The notes below the pieces were generated by a model, which worked only from the letters and a program-made list of their open reading frames with translations, did no database searches and had not been told where the DNA came from. This document shows, piece by piece, positions 43,234 through 52,020 of a stretch of DNA of 64,000 nucleotides. Numbering within the stretch: the first letter of the stretch is position 1; every line of letters begins with the position of its first letter. The stretch spans positions 1-64,000 of the forward strand of contig CAYNLW010000002.1 in assembly GCA_964398195.1 (NCBI GenBank), written 5' to 3'. The position numbers were made by a program, and so were the translations under genes. The DNA is from RFPI01 sp964398195 (GTDB taxonomy: Bacteria > Pseudomonadota > Gammaproteobacteria > Burkholderiales > Methylophilaceae).

Positions 43234-43305
43234 AAATTCAAAAAAATGAATTTACGTTTATTTTTGTTAGAAACTGTTAAAAATTTGTAAAAATTTGAGT
43301 ATCAT
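43234..43305 (+). promoter_or_regulatory. Upstream region of the cytochrome c gene
   Basis: An AT palindrome AAATTCA (43234-43240), 6 A, TGAATTT (43247-43253) is followed by two perfect tandem copies of TAAAAATTTG (43278-43287 and 43288-43297) and a -10-like TATCAT (43300-43305). The repeats recur every 10 bp, one helical turn, and sit where a -35 or activator site would be. Promoter strength cannot be judged. Confidence 0.45.
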
Positions 43306-43349
43306 GGCGGTTGGCAGTTTTACGGTTTTGTTGAATTTAAGGAGATGAC

Positions 43350-43673
43350 ATGAAAGCACTATTGGTTTCATTAGTTGCAGCAGGTTCTTTAGCAATGGCT
43401 AGCCAAGCCAGCGCCATCGACGACGCAGGCGCTAAAGCATTATTACAAAAGAGTGGTTGTTTAGCTTGCCACGCAGTTGATCAAAAAGTATTAGGCCCAT
43501 CCTATAAAGATGTTGCCGCCAAATACAAAGGCAAAAACATGGAAGAAAAGTTAGTTGCCAAAGTAAAAGCCGGTGGTAGCGGCGTATGGGGCCCAATCCC
43601 AATGCCAGCCAACAGCCCACAAGTAAAAGACGAAGACATCAAGACTTTAGTACACTGGATTCTTTCCCTGTAA
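43350..43673 (+). CDS. Periplasmic monohaem cytochrome c (class I, c551/c552-like)
   Basis: 107 residues. A signal peptide (about 1-22, ending SQASA) is followed by a mature protein of some 85 residues. The haem site CLACH is at 37-41 and a methionine in IPMPANSP is the likely sixth ligand. Small cytochromes of this type carry electrons between membrane complexes and oxidases or dehydrogenases; the partner is not known. In methylotrophs such proteins can serve methanol oxidation, but nothing nearby shows this. A strong terminator follows. Confidence 0.95.
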   Translation: MKALLVSLVAAGSLAMASQASAIDDAGAKALLQKSGCLACHAVDQKVLGPSYKDVAAKYKGKNMEEKLVAKVKAGGSGVWGPIPMPANSPQVKDEDIKTLVHWILSL

Positions 43674-43685
43674 TTCCGTCTCGAT

Positions 43686-43715
43686 AAAAAAGCCAGCACC
43701 CGCTGGCTTTTTTTT
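43686..43715 (+). terminator. Terminator after cytochrome c gene
   Basis: AAAAGCCAGC (43688-43697), loop ACCC, GCTGGCTTTT (43702-43711), then TTTT. Very stable; it also faces the end of the minus-strand permease gene. Confidence 0.9.
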
Positions 43716-43760
43716 CGCCTGTCCCGCAGACGCAGGAAGCGCATCAATCCCGGGTGGCCG

Positions 43761-45164
43761 TTAATTCAACTTGCTATGTTTAATTGAGTATATGAAATAC
43801 ACCCCTAGGCCTAGCATGAGCCAGATGCCGAAGCGCATCCAGGCGACGGCGGGGAGGAAAATCATTAGGGCGGCGCAGGATATGAGGCCTAGGGTGGGGA
43901 TAGTGGGGCCGTAGGGGACTTTGAAGGGGCGGGCTAGCTGGGGGGCGCGGTGGCGAAGTAGCATGACGCCGCCGCAGACTAGGACGAAGGCGGCTAGGGT
44001 GCCGATATTGACCAGTTCGGCTAGTTCATCCAGTGGAATTAGGCCGGCCATGAGCGACATGGCGATGCCGGTGATAGTGATAATGCGGACTGGGCTGTGG
44101 GTGGTGTGGTTAAGGTGATTGAGCGAGGTGGGTAATAGGCCATCGCGGCTCATGGCGTAGATGATGCGGGTGAGGCCGTAATATAGCACCAGCATCACTG
44201 TGGTGAGGCCGGCGATGACGCCAGTGGAAATCAATGCGGCAGCCCAGTTGATGCCGATATGTTGCATGGCGTAGGCGACTGGCGAATCTACCCCTAGTTG
44301 TTGATAGGGCAGCAGGCTGGTGAGCAGAGCGGCGACGATAATGTAAATAATGGTGCAGAACACCAAGGAATAAATAATGCCTTTGGGCACATCGCGCTGG
44401 GGATTGCGTGCTTCTTCTACTGCGGTGGAAACTGCATCAAAGCCGATATAGGCGAAGAACACCACTGAGGCACCGGCTAATACACCTACTGTTTTGCCAT
44501 TGGCTAAGGTGTCAAACCAGCCGAATGGCATATATGGCGTCCAATGCGTGGGGTCGATATGGGCGCTGGCGATGCTGATAAACACCGCGATGGTGAGTAG
44601 CTTGATAAACACCATGCCAGCGTTTAAGCGGGCGCTGGCTTTGACACCGATAATAAGCATTAACATCAGCACCAGAATAATCAGCGCGGCCGGCAGATTC
44701 ATCATGCCGCCTTTGGCTGGCGCATGGGTCAATAGATCCGGCAAGTGCCAGCCCAGCGCACTTAGCCCATTGCTAAAGTAGCCTGCCCAGCCATTGGCCA
44801 CGGCAGCCACACTCAGGCCATATTCCAAAATCAAATCCCAGCCCATCATCCACGCCACAATCTCGCCAAACGCGGCATAACTATAGCCATAAGCACTGCC
44901 GCAACCACCCACTGTGGCGGCTAATTCGGCATAGCATAGGGCGGCAAAAGCACAGGCTAGTCCTGCAAAAATAAATGATAGGGTGACCGCAGGACCCGCT
45001 TGGTGAGCGGCGGCATGGCCGGTCAGCACGAAGATGCCGGTGCCGATAATGGCGCCTATGCCGAGTAAAGTCAGGTCAGTGGCGCTTAAGCATTTTTTTA
45101 ATTGGCTATCTTGTTGTTGATTCACCTGTTTGGTGCGCAATGTTGTTTTTATCAAAGTCCGCAT
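43761..45164 (-). CDS. Amino acid permease, APC superfamily
   Basis: 467 residues with 12 or more hydrophobic segments. The APC motif LGIGAIIGTGIFVLTGHAA in the first helix and FFAYIGFDAVSTAVEEARNP near residue 230 match the cationic amino acid transporter (CAT)-like group. Substrate not determined. It lies 78 nt after the M18 aminopeptidase on the same strand, but a terminator stands between them. The start ATG at 45164 follows GGGAG. Confidence 0.92.
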   Translation of the reverse strand: MRTLIKTTLRTKQVNQQQDSQLKKCLSATDLTLLGIGAIIGTGIFVLTGHAAAHQAGPAVTLSFIFAGLACAFAALCYAELAATVGGCGSAYGYSYAAFGEIVAWMMGWDLILEYGLSVAAVANGWAGYFSNGLSALGWHLPDLLTHAPAKGGMMNLPAALIILVLMLMLIIGVKASARLNAGMVFIKLLTIAVFISIASAHIDPTHWTPYMPFGWFDTLANGKTVGVLAGASVVFFAYIGFDAVSTAVEEARNPQRDVPKGIIYSLVFCTIIYIIVAALLTSLLPYQQLGVDSPVAYAMQHIGINWAAALISTGVIAGLTTVMLVLYYGLTRIIYAMSRDGLLPTSLNHLNHTTHSPVRIITITGIAMSLMAGLIPLDELAELVNIGTLAAFVLVCGGVMLLRHRAPQLARPFKVPYGPTIPTLGLISCAALMIFLPAVAWMRFGIWLMLGLGVYFIYSIKHSKLN

Positions 45165-45191
45165 GCAAGCTCCCTGTCGTATTGATACGCC

Positions 45192-45213
45192 TAAAAAAAC
45201 GCCATGCTGGCGT
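45192..45213 (-). terminator. Terminator after the aminopeptidase gene
   Basis: On the minus strand ACGCC, AGCAT, GGCGT (45213-45199) is followed by a T7 tract (45199-45193). It ends the purine/haem/peptidase transcript before the permease gene. Confidence 0.8.
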
Positions 45214-45242
45214 GTGATTAAAACGGTGCTGAGTATCAGCGC

Positions 45243-46532
45243 CTAGGTTGGCGCGCGGTAGAAGTGACTTAATACGCGCGTCATATAAGCGATGTCGAGT
45301 ATACCAGCAGTTTCTCGAATGCTGTGCATAGACCACATGGCGCAGCCTACATCGACACAGTCCACCCCCAGTTGCGCTGCTACGATAGGCCCGACTGTGC
45401 TGCCACAGCCTAGGTCATTGCGGTGGCTATATTGCTGATAGGGCACTTCTGCTTGCTGACATAGCTGAATAAAGCGACTGCCGCTGTCTAGGCTAGTGGC
45501 ATAGCGTTGGTTCACGTTATGTTTAATCACTGGCCCTTGATTGATGAAGACATGGTGGCAAGGGTCGTATTTATCAGCAAAATTAGGATACAAGGCGTGT
45601 GCCATATCGGCACTAATCATAAAGCTATCTGCCAAGCTTTGTAGATGTTGAGCGGGGCTTAATTGCAGGCTGGCAGAAATGCGGCTAAGGCTATCTGCCA
45701 ACAAGTTGCTATCGGCGCCCACGGCGCTTTGGCTGCCGACTTCTTCGTGGTCGAATAAAGCACATACGATATGTTGCGGCAGCTGCTCAGACTGCGCTTC
45801 CAGTAATGCGCTGAGCGCGCTGTAGCAAGAGGCCAAATTATCTAGTTGGCTGTCGCTGATAAATTCCTGTTGCGCCCCCCACACTGCGCCGGGCTGACAG
45901 TCCAGCACATTTAAATCCATGCTGACGATATCTTGCGCCGCGCATTGCGCTTGTTGCGCAATCAGTTGCAACAGCACTTGCTCGGCTGTTTGCGGGTCTT
46001 GGCTGCTGCCAAGAATCAGCGGCAGTTGCGTTTGTTTGTTAAATTTCAGCCCTTGTTCATTCGCCTCGCGATTCAGATGAATGGCCAGATTAGGCAAACG
46101 CACCAGCGGTTGCGGGAAATGCACTAAGCGCGTTTGCAATTTGCCATCTTGTCGCACCATCACGCGCCCAGCCAAAGCTAAATCGCGATCGGCAAAGCTG
46201 GCCAAGATAGGGCTGCCATACACTTCTACTGCCAAGCGCAATAGCCCATCAGAGCTAAATGCTGCATGTGGCTTGAGTTTTAGCGTAGGTGAGTCGGTGT
46301 GCGCAGACACCATACGAAAGCCTGCGGCCGCCTGTTGCGCCAGTTTAAAGGCGATAAGCGTACCGCCACGGCTGAAGTAATAGCCTTGGCCTGCCTGCAA
46401 ATCCCATGCTTGATTCGCTGCCAAGGCTTGAAAGCCGGCTTGGTTTAAGCGTTGTTGGCAGGTCGCCACCACATGGGCGGGGCTGGGACTTTGATCAATA
46501 AAATCAATCAGTGCTTGTGCGCTGCTATTCAT
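45243..46532 (-). CDS. M18 family aminopeptidase
   Basis: 429 residues. Zinc-binding residues are visible in RMVSAHTDSPTLKLKP (His, Asp), in ALFDHEEVGSQSAVGA (the Glu pair) and near the C-terminal VDVGCAMWSMHSIRE (His). The family forms large dodecamers and removes N-terminal acidic or neutral residues from peptides. It is the last gene of the dusB-to-peptidase run, 46 nt after hemF. Confidence 0.95.
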   Translation of the reverse strand: MNSSAQALIDFIDQSPSPAHVVATCQQRLNQAGFQALAANQAWDLQAGQGYYFSRGGTLIAFKLAQQAAAGFRMVSAHTDSPTLKLKPHAAFSSDGLLRLAVEVYGSPILASFADRDLALAGRVMVRQDGKLQTRLVHFPQPLVRLPNLAIHLNREANEQGLKFNKQTQLPLILGSSQDPQTAEQVLLQLIAQQAQCAAQDIVSMDLNVLDCQPGAVWGAQQEFISDSQLDNLASCYSALSALLEAQSEQLPQHIVCALFDHEEVGSQSAVGADSNLLADSLSRISASLQLSPAQHLQSLADSFMISADMAHALYPNFADKYDPCHHVFINQGPVIKHNVNQRYATSLDSGSRFIQLCQQAEVPYQQYSHRNDLGCGSTVGPIVAAQLGVDCVDVGCAMWSMHSIRETAGILDIAYMTRVLSHFYRAPT

Positions 46533-46578
46533 ATTAGGCCTCGTCTAAGTCGATATGGGCGCTGCGGAGAGAGTGCGT

Positions 46579-47562
46579 TTATAGGTTTAACCAGTTTTTG
46601 CCGATTAAGAAATCGCTATATAACTTGGCTTCTGCGCTGCCGGCGGCTGGCTTCCAGTCATAGCGCCATTTCACTATAGGCGGCATAGACAGCAAGATAG
46701 ATTCGGTGCGGCCATTGGATTGCAGGCCAAATAAAGTGCCTCGGTCAAAGACCAAATTAAATTCCACATAGCGGCCACGGCGATAGGCTTGAAAGTCGCG
46801 TTCACGCTCGCCGTAGGGGATATCCTTGCGCTTTTGCACGATGGGAATATAGGCGTTTAAAAACGCATCGCCCACGGCGCGCAACATGGCAAAGCTTTGC
46901 GCAAAACCAAGTTGATTGAAATCGTCAAAGAAAATGCCGCCTATACCGCGTGGTTCATTGCGATGTTTTAAGAAAAAATAGTCATCGCATTGCTGTTTGA
47001 AATCGGCATATAAATGCGCATCAAACTCCTGCAAAGCGTCGCGACAGGTGCGATGGAAATGCACCGCGTCTTCTTCAAAGCCGTAGTAAGGGGTTAAGTC
47101 CATGCCACCACCAAACCACCAAATATCTTTGGCATCCGGATTATCTTTTGCATCTAAATTGGCACTAGCTTTGGCGACAAAAAAGCGCACATTCATATGC
47201 ACCGTGGGGATATACGGATTGCGTGGGTGAAACACCAGCGAGACGCCCATTGCCTGCCAAGGCCGTCCAGCGGCTTCGGGGTGGGCAGCGGTAGCAGCGG
47301 GCGGTAATCTATGACCTAAAACATGCGATAAGCCTATGCCAGCACGCTCAAAAATATTGCCTTCTTCCAACATACAAGAGGTGCCACCACCGCCCTCTGG
47401 ACGTTGCCAGCTATCCTGTAAAAAGTTTTTGCCGTCTATCAGCTGTACCGCCTCGACGATGCGATTTTGTAGTCCCTGCAAATAATCCAACACTTGTTGC
47501 GCTTGAATTTCGTCTTGCTTTGCGGCTGGTTGTTGCATGGCGTTTGAATCTTGCTGCTGCAT
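46579..47562 (-). CDS. hemF: Oxygen-dependent coproporphyrinogen III oxidase
   Basis: 327 residues. It converts coproporphyrinogen III to protoporphyrinogen IX using O2, a late step of haem synthesis. Conserved segments include PEGGGGTSCMLEEGNIFERAG, HMNVRFF, WWFGGGMDLTPYYGFEED and GRYVEFNLVFDRGTLFGLQ. A Gln-rich N-terminus (MQQQDSNAMQQPAAKQDEI) is longer than usual; a second ATG at residue 9 could be used. AAGGAAATAGT precedes the first ATG. Confidence 0.97.
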   Translation of the reverse strand: MQQQDSNAMQQPAAKQDEIQAQQVLDYLQGLQNRIVEAVQLIDGKNFLQDSWQRPEGGGGTSCMLEEGNIFERAGIGLSHVLGHRLPPAATAAHPEAAGRPWQAMGVSLVFHPRNPYIPTVHMNVRFFVAKASANLDAKDNPDAKDIWWFGGGMDLTPYYGFEEDAVHFHRTCRDALQEFDAHLYADFKQQCDDYFFLKHRNEPRGIGGIFFDDFNQLGFAQSFAMLRAVGDAFLNAYIPIVQKRKDIPYGERERDFQAYRRGRYVEFNLVFDRGTLFGLQSNGRTESILLSMPPIVKWRYDWKPAAGSAEAKLYSDFLIGKNWLNL

Positions 47563-47569
47563 ACTATTT

Positions 47570-47617
47570 CCTTACTCGGTTACTTGGCTATTAAGCTACT
47601 GGGTTATTAGGCTGTCC
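47570..47617. repeat. Degenerate 8-nt tandem repeat in the purD-hemF gap
   Basis: Read on the plus strand, successive octamers are CCTTACTC, GGTTACTT, GGCTATTA, AGCTACTG, GGTTATTA and GGCTGTCC, a consensus of NGYTAYTN. They fill most of the 75-nt gap between purD and hemF and would form the hemF leader. Confidence 0.5.
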
Positions 47618-47637
47618 AACACTAGTTCAAATCTAGC

Positions 47638-48912
47638 TTAGCCCTTGATGGCGCGGTAGCCAATATCGCTGCGATATTGTGCGCCACTAAAGCGAATTTG
47701 TTTGACCATCTCATAGGCTTTGCTTTGCGCGTATTTGACTGTTTCACCTAATGCGGTCACGCACAACACACGGCCACCGCTGGTCAGTACTTGCTTATCT
47801 TGTAAGCGTGTGCCAGCGTGGAACACTTGAATTTCTGGGTTTTCATAATCGCTGGGCAGGCCTTGAATAGCATCGCCAGTGCGTGGGCTATCGGGATAAT
47901 CTTGCGCCGCCATCACCACCCCTAGCGCGGTGCGTCTGTCCCAATCCGCTTCGATTTTGTCTAGCTCACCAGCTACCGCGTGTTGTACCAGGCTGACCAG
48001 ATCTGAGCGCAAACGCATCATAATCGGTTGCGTTTCTGGGTCACCCATACGGCAATTAAACTCTAGTGTTTTCACCTCGCCATCTGGGCTAATCATCACG
48101 CCAGCATATAAAAAGCCTGTATATGGAATACCGTCGCTGGCCATGCCTTCTACGGTGGGCTTGATAATCTCGCGCATGATTTTGGCATGCAGGGTAGGCG
48201 TCACCACCGGTGCTGGTGAGTAAGCGCCCATGCCGCCGGTATTAGGTCCTTGGTCTTGGTCTAATAGACGTTTATGGTCTTGGCTGGTGGCCAGCGGCAA
48301 GATATGTTTCCCATCGACCATCACGATAAAGCTGGCTTCTTCGCCAGTTAAAAACTGCTCTATCACCACTCTAGCGCCGGCGCTGCCCAATTTATTATCC
48401 GACAACATAGCGTCTATGGCCTGATGCGCCTCATCTAGCGTCATCGCCACCACCACGCCTTTGCCAGCGGCCAATCCATCGGCCTTAATCACGATAGGCG
48501 CACCTTGTTGCGTGACATATTGATGCGCTGCTTGCGCGTCAGTGAAGGTGGCATAAGCCGCCGTTGGAATGCCGTGGCGCAACATAAACGCTTTGGCGAA
48601 ATCTTTGGAGGACTCTAATTGCGCAGCGGCTTGGCTAGGACCAAAGATGTTTAAGCCATGTTGGCGAAATAAATCCACCACCCCTTGCGACAAGGGGGCT
48701 TCTGGGCCAACGATGGTGAGGTCAATTTTCTCTTGTTGGGCGAATGCCAATAATTCATGGATATCGCTGATCGCCACATTTTGCATATCCGGATTAAGCG
48801 CCGTGCCAGCGTTGCCGGGCGCCACATAAACACGACTGAGCGCGCGGTTCTGCGCCACTTTCCAAGCCAGTGCGTGCTCACGTCCACCACTGCCGATGAT
48901 CATCACTTTCAT
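47638..48912 (-). CDS. purD: Phosphoribosylamine-glycine ligase (GARS)
   Basis: 424 residues, ATP-grasp enzyme. It joins glycine to phosphoribosylamine in the second step of purine synthesis. The N-terminal MKVMIIGSGGREHALAWK, the ATP-grasp loop KADGLAAGKGVVVA and FNCRMGDPETQ are all intact. It is 43 nt after purH in the same transcript. Confidence 0.98.
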   Translation of the reverse strand: MKVMIIGSGGREHALAWKVAQNRALSRVYVAPGNAGTALNPDMQNVAISDIHELLAFAQQEKIDLTIVGPEAPLSQGVVDLFRQHGLNIFGPSQAAAQLESSKDFAKAFMLRHGIPTAAYATFTDAQAAHQYVTQQGAPIVIKADGLAAGKGVVVAMTLDEAHQAIDAMLSDNKLGSAGARVVIEQFLTGEEASFIVMVDGKHILPLATSQDHKRLLDQDQGPNTGGMGAYSPAPVVTPTLHAKIMREIIKPTVEGMASDGIPYTGFLYAGVMISPDGEVKTLEFNCRMGDPETQPIMMRLRSDLVSLVQHAVAGELDKIEADWDRRTALGVVMAAQDYPDSPRTGDAIQGLPSDYENPEIQVFHAGTRLQDKQVLTSGGRVLCVTALGETVKYAQSKAYEMVKQIRFSGAQYRSDIGYRAIKG

Positions 48913-48955
48913 ATTCAGTTCCTCAATAGCTTGCGCGTATGGATAGCCATGGCGA

Positions 48956-50518
48956 TTAATGACGGAAATGGCGATAGCCGGTCAATACCATGGCGATGCC
49001 ATGCTCGTCCGCCGCAGCGATAACATCTTCGTCGCGTATGCTGCCACCGGGTTGAATCACGCATTTGGCGCCGGCTTCTGCCAATACGTCCAGCCCGTCA
49101 CGGAACGGGAAAAAAGCGTCCGAAGCCACCGCACAACCGGCCAGCGATAAGCCGGCATGTTGCGCTTTGATGGCGGCGATGCGCGTGCTATCGACACGGC
49201 TCATCTGGCCAGCGCCTACGCCCAAGGTCATGCCGTTGGCGCAGAATACGATGGCATTGGATTTAACAAACTTGGCCACCCGCCAAGCGAATAACAAATC
49301 TTGCATTTGCGCAGGGCTGGGGCTCAGTTTGCTGACCACTTTAAATTGACTAGGCTGCACATTCAGCGCGTCTGGCGTTTGTAGCAACATGCCACCGCCT
49401 ACGCGCTTATATTCCAAGGCATTGGCTTGCTGGGCGATAGGCACGATTAATACGCGCACATTATTTTTGCTGGCGAATATATCGGCCGCCGCGGCAGATA
49501 CCGCAGGGGCAATCACCACTTCGACAAATTGCTTAATCACTGCGCTAGCCGTGGCCTCATCTATCTCGCGATTAAACGCGATAATGCCGCCAAAGGCTGA
49601 GGTGGGGTCGGTGCTAAAGGCTTTTTGATAACAGCTCAGCAAATCCTCTGCCACAGCAACACCGCATGGATTGGCGTGTTTGACGATGACGCAAGCGGGG
49701 CTATCAAAAGTTTTGACGCATTCCCATGCCGCATCGGCATCAGCGATATTGTTATAGGACAACTCTTTGCCCTGTAGCTGTTGGAAATTGGCTAAGCTGC
49801 CTGCGGCTGGCTGGGCGTCGCGATAAAAGGCGGCTTCTTGGTGTGGGTTTTCGCCATAGCGCAAATCCATCACCTTGCTCAGTTGCACATTAAATTGTTG
49901 CGGGAACACCAGTCTTTCTTGTTGCGCATTTAGGCTAGTCAAATAATTACTAATCGCTCCGTCATATTGCGCGGTATGCGAAAAGGCTTTCTTGGCCAAC
50001 TCAAAACGTGTTTCAGCGCCGACAGCGCCTTGGCTGGCGCTCATCTCACGCAATACCAAGGCATAATCCGCTGGGTCGGTGACGATGGTGACATGGTGAT
50101 AATTCTTGGCTGCAGCGCGCACCATGGTAGGGCCGCCGATATCGATATTCTCAATCGCTTCGGCTAGGCTGCAATCAGCCTTGGCGATGGTGGCGCTAAA
50201 CGGATATAAATTCACCACCACCATATCGATATTAGGAATCTGCGCTTGTTGCATGGCGCTGACGTGCTCAGGCAAATCGCGTCGGCCCAAAATCCCGCCA
50301 TGCACTTTAGGATGCAGGGTTTTTACTCTACCGTCTAACATCTCTGGGAAGCCGGTGTAATCGCTGACTTCTATTACTGGAATATGTTGCTCTCGCAATA
50401 ATTTGGCAGTGCCGCCGGTGGATAAAATTTCTACGCCAAATTGCTGTAGCGCTTGGGCAAATTCCACCACACCTTGTTTATCGGAGACGCTAATAAGGGC
50501 TCGTTTGATGACTGACAT
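48956..50518 (-). CDS. purH: Bifunctional AICAR transformylase / IMP cyclohydrolase
   Basis: 520 residues. The IMP cyclohydrolase domain (about 1-195) starts MSVIKRALISVSDKQGVVEF. The AICAR transformylase domain follows and contains the catalytic KHANPCGVA region. The last two steps of de novo IMP synthesis. Genes dusB, fis, purH and purD run together on the minus strand, an order common in beta- and gammaproteobacteria. Confidence 0.98.
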   Translation of the reverse strand: MSVIKRALISVSDKQGVVEFAQALQQFGVEILSTGGTAKLLREQHIPVIEVSDYTGFPEMLDGRVKTLHPKVHGGILGRRDLPEHVSAMQQAQIPNIDMVVVNLYPFSATIAKADCSLAEAIENIDIGGPTMVRAAAKNYHHVTIVTDPADYALVLREMSASQGAVGAETRFELAKKAFSHTAQYDGAISNYLTSLNAQQERLVFPQQFNVQLSKVMDLRYGENPHQEAAFYRDAQPAAGSLANFQQLQGKELSYNNIADADAAWECVKTFDSPACVIVKHANPCGVAVAEDLLSCYQKAFSTDPTSAFGGIIAFNREIDEATASAVIKQFVEVVIAPAVSAAAADIFASKNNVRVLIVPIAQQANALEYKRVGGGMLLQTPDALNVQPSQFKVVSKLSPSPAQMQDLLFAWRVAKFVKSNAIVFCANGMTLGVGAGQMSRVDSTRIAAIKAQHAGLSLAGCAVASDAFFPFRDGLDVLAEAGAKCVIQPGGSIRDEDVIAAADEHGIAMVLTGYRHFRH

Positions 50519-50582
50519 ACGGATTGTTTGAACCTTGTTAAATTGCTGAAAGATAGAAAAATCGACTAATGAAAAACCAACG

Positions 50583-50819
50583 CTATTCTATGCCGTGCTG
50601 CTTTAATTTCTTGCGCAAAGTATTGCGATTGAGTCCAAGAATTTCAGCGGCTTTGCTTTGATTGCCGGCAGCGCGTTGCATAATGTATTGCAACAAAGGC
50701 TTTTCCATGCAGTGCAAAACCATGTCATACACCGCATGCGGTGGCTGACCATCGAGGTCAGTAAAGTAATCGTCTAGCGCGCTAACGACCGCATTGGCTA
50801 AAGGGGAACGTCCGCTCAT
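50583..50819 (-). CDS. fis: Fis family DNA-binding protein
   Basis: 78 residues, shorter than enteric Fis (98) but typical for betaproteobacteria. The C-terminal helix-turn-helix (GNQSKAAEILGLNRNTLRKKL) is perfectly conserved. Fis bends DNA and modulates rRNA and growth-related promoters. Its ATG overlaps the dusB stop by 4 nt, the same coupling as in E. coli dusB-fis. Confidence 0.97.
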   Translation of the reverse strand: MSGRSPLANAVVSALDDYFTDLDGQPPHAVYDMVLHCMEKPLLQYIMQRAAGNQSKAAEILGLNRNTLRKKLKQHGIE

Positions 50820-51865
50820 GCTGCCAAGGCCTCGCTAGCTATCACTGTATCGCCCTGTTGCTCAGCCTCATCGGGCACATATTGCAAGCGCTCATGTTGT
50901 TGTTGCAGATGATCGAAGAAGGCTTCGATTAGCGCTAATTGTTCAGGGATAGATTGCAGTTGATTCATTTGATGGCGGAATTGCGCCGAGTCTTTTAAGC
51001 CTTTGGTGTACCAAGAAATATGCTTACGTGCTACGCGCATACCGGTCAGGTCACCGTAAAAATCATATAAATCGTGCAGGTGTTGCAACATCACGCTTTT
51101 GATTTCTTGCACTTCAGGTGCCGGCATGTGTTGGCCAGTGGCCAGATAGTGCTCGATTTCGCGGAATATCCATGGGCGGCCTTGCGCGGCACGGCCTATC
51201 ATCACCGCATCGGCTTTGGTGTATTGCAATACATACTGGGCTTTTTCTGGGGTGGTGATATCGCCATTGGCGATTAAAGGAATTTCTAATACTTCTCGCA
51301 CTGCGGCGATGGTGTCATATTCAGCGTCGCCGGTGTACATGCAAGCGCGTGTTCTGCCGTGCATAGCCAAGGCTTGAATACCGATATCCTGCGCCATCTT
51401 GGCGACCGCCACCGCGTTGCGATTTTGTTTGTCCCAACCGGTACGAATTTTCAGCGTGACCGGCACATCGACTGCCTTGACCACGGCTTTCAGGATTTGT
51501 GATACCAAAGGCTCATCACGCAACAAAGCAGAGCCGGCCATGACATTACAGATTTTCTTGGCGGGGCAGCCCATATTGATATCAATAATCTGCGCGCCAT
51601 GTCGCACATTATGAATCGCCGCTTGCGCCATCATTTGTGGGTCGGCACCGGCGATTTGCACCGAGATAGGCTCAACTTCGCCTTCATGATTGGCGCGTCG
51701 CAAAGTTTTGGCGCTGCCATACAGCAAGGAATTAGAAGTCACCATCTCAGACACCGCCAAGCCCGCGCCCAACTTTTTGCAAAGCATACGGAATGGTCTA
51801 TCGGTCACCCCAGCCATAGGGGCGACGATAAGGTTGTTACGTAATTGATAAGGACCGATGCGCAC
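50816..51865 (-). CDS. dusB: tRNA-dihydrouridine synthase B
   Basis: 349 residues, FMN enzyme that reduces uridines in the D loop of tRNA. Motifs: APMAGVTDRPFRMLCKKLGA, the catalytic-cysteine region GCPAKKICNVMAGSALLRD, and MIGRAAQGRPWIF. The start is GTG at 51865 (MRIGPYQLRNNLIVAP) without a clear Shine-Dalgarno. First gene of the run that continues through fis, purH, purD and hemF. Confidence 0.96.
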   Translation of the reverse strand: MRIGPYQLRNNLIVAPMAGVTDRPFRMLCKKLGAGLAVSEMVTSNSLLYGSAKTLRRANHEGEVEPISVQIAGADPQMMAQAAIHNVRHGAQIIDINMGCPAKKICNVMAGSALLRDEPLVSQILKAVVKAVDVPVTLKIRTGWDKQNRNAVAVAKMAQDIGIQALAMHGRTRACMYTGDAEYDTIAAVREVLEIPLIANGDITTPEKAQYVLQYTKADAVMIGRAAQGRPWIFREIEHYLATGQHMPAPEVQEIKSVMLQHLHDLYDFYGDLTGMRVARKHISWYTKGLKDSAQFRHQMNQLQSIPEQLALIEAFFDHLQQQHERLQYVPDEAEQQGDTVIASEALAA

Positions 51866-52020
51866 AATAGTCTGCGGGTGTTTGCCCAGCTTTAAAAAAA
51901 GGGGTCTATTTTAGCTTTAAACCGAGCAAGATAAAACTTAATTTTGCTTATTTTTTGAACAATTTTGCTAGGCGCTAAAGTGGCTAGATTAGGTGTGGCT
52001 TGATTAAGCGCGCTTGGCCA

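Noticed and set aside
43234..43253. AT palindrome before cytochrome c as a terminator of the mutarotase gene
   Set aside because: The stem is pure AT apart from one pair and lacks a following U tract, so it is unlikely to terminate; kept as part of the regulatory region.
45106..45336. 76-codon minus frame spanning the peptidase end and permease start
   Set aside because: It crosses an intrinsic terminator and overlaps two real genes; no protein character.
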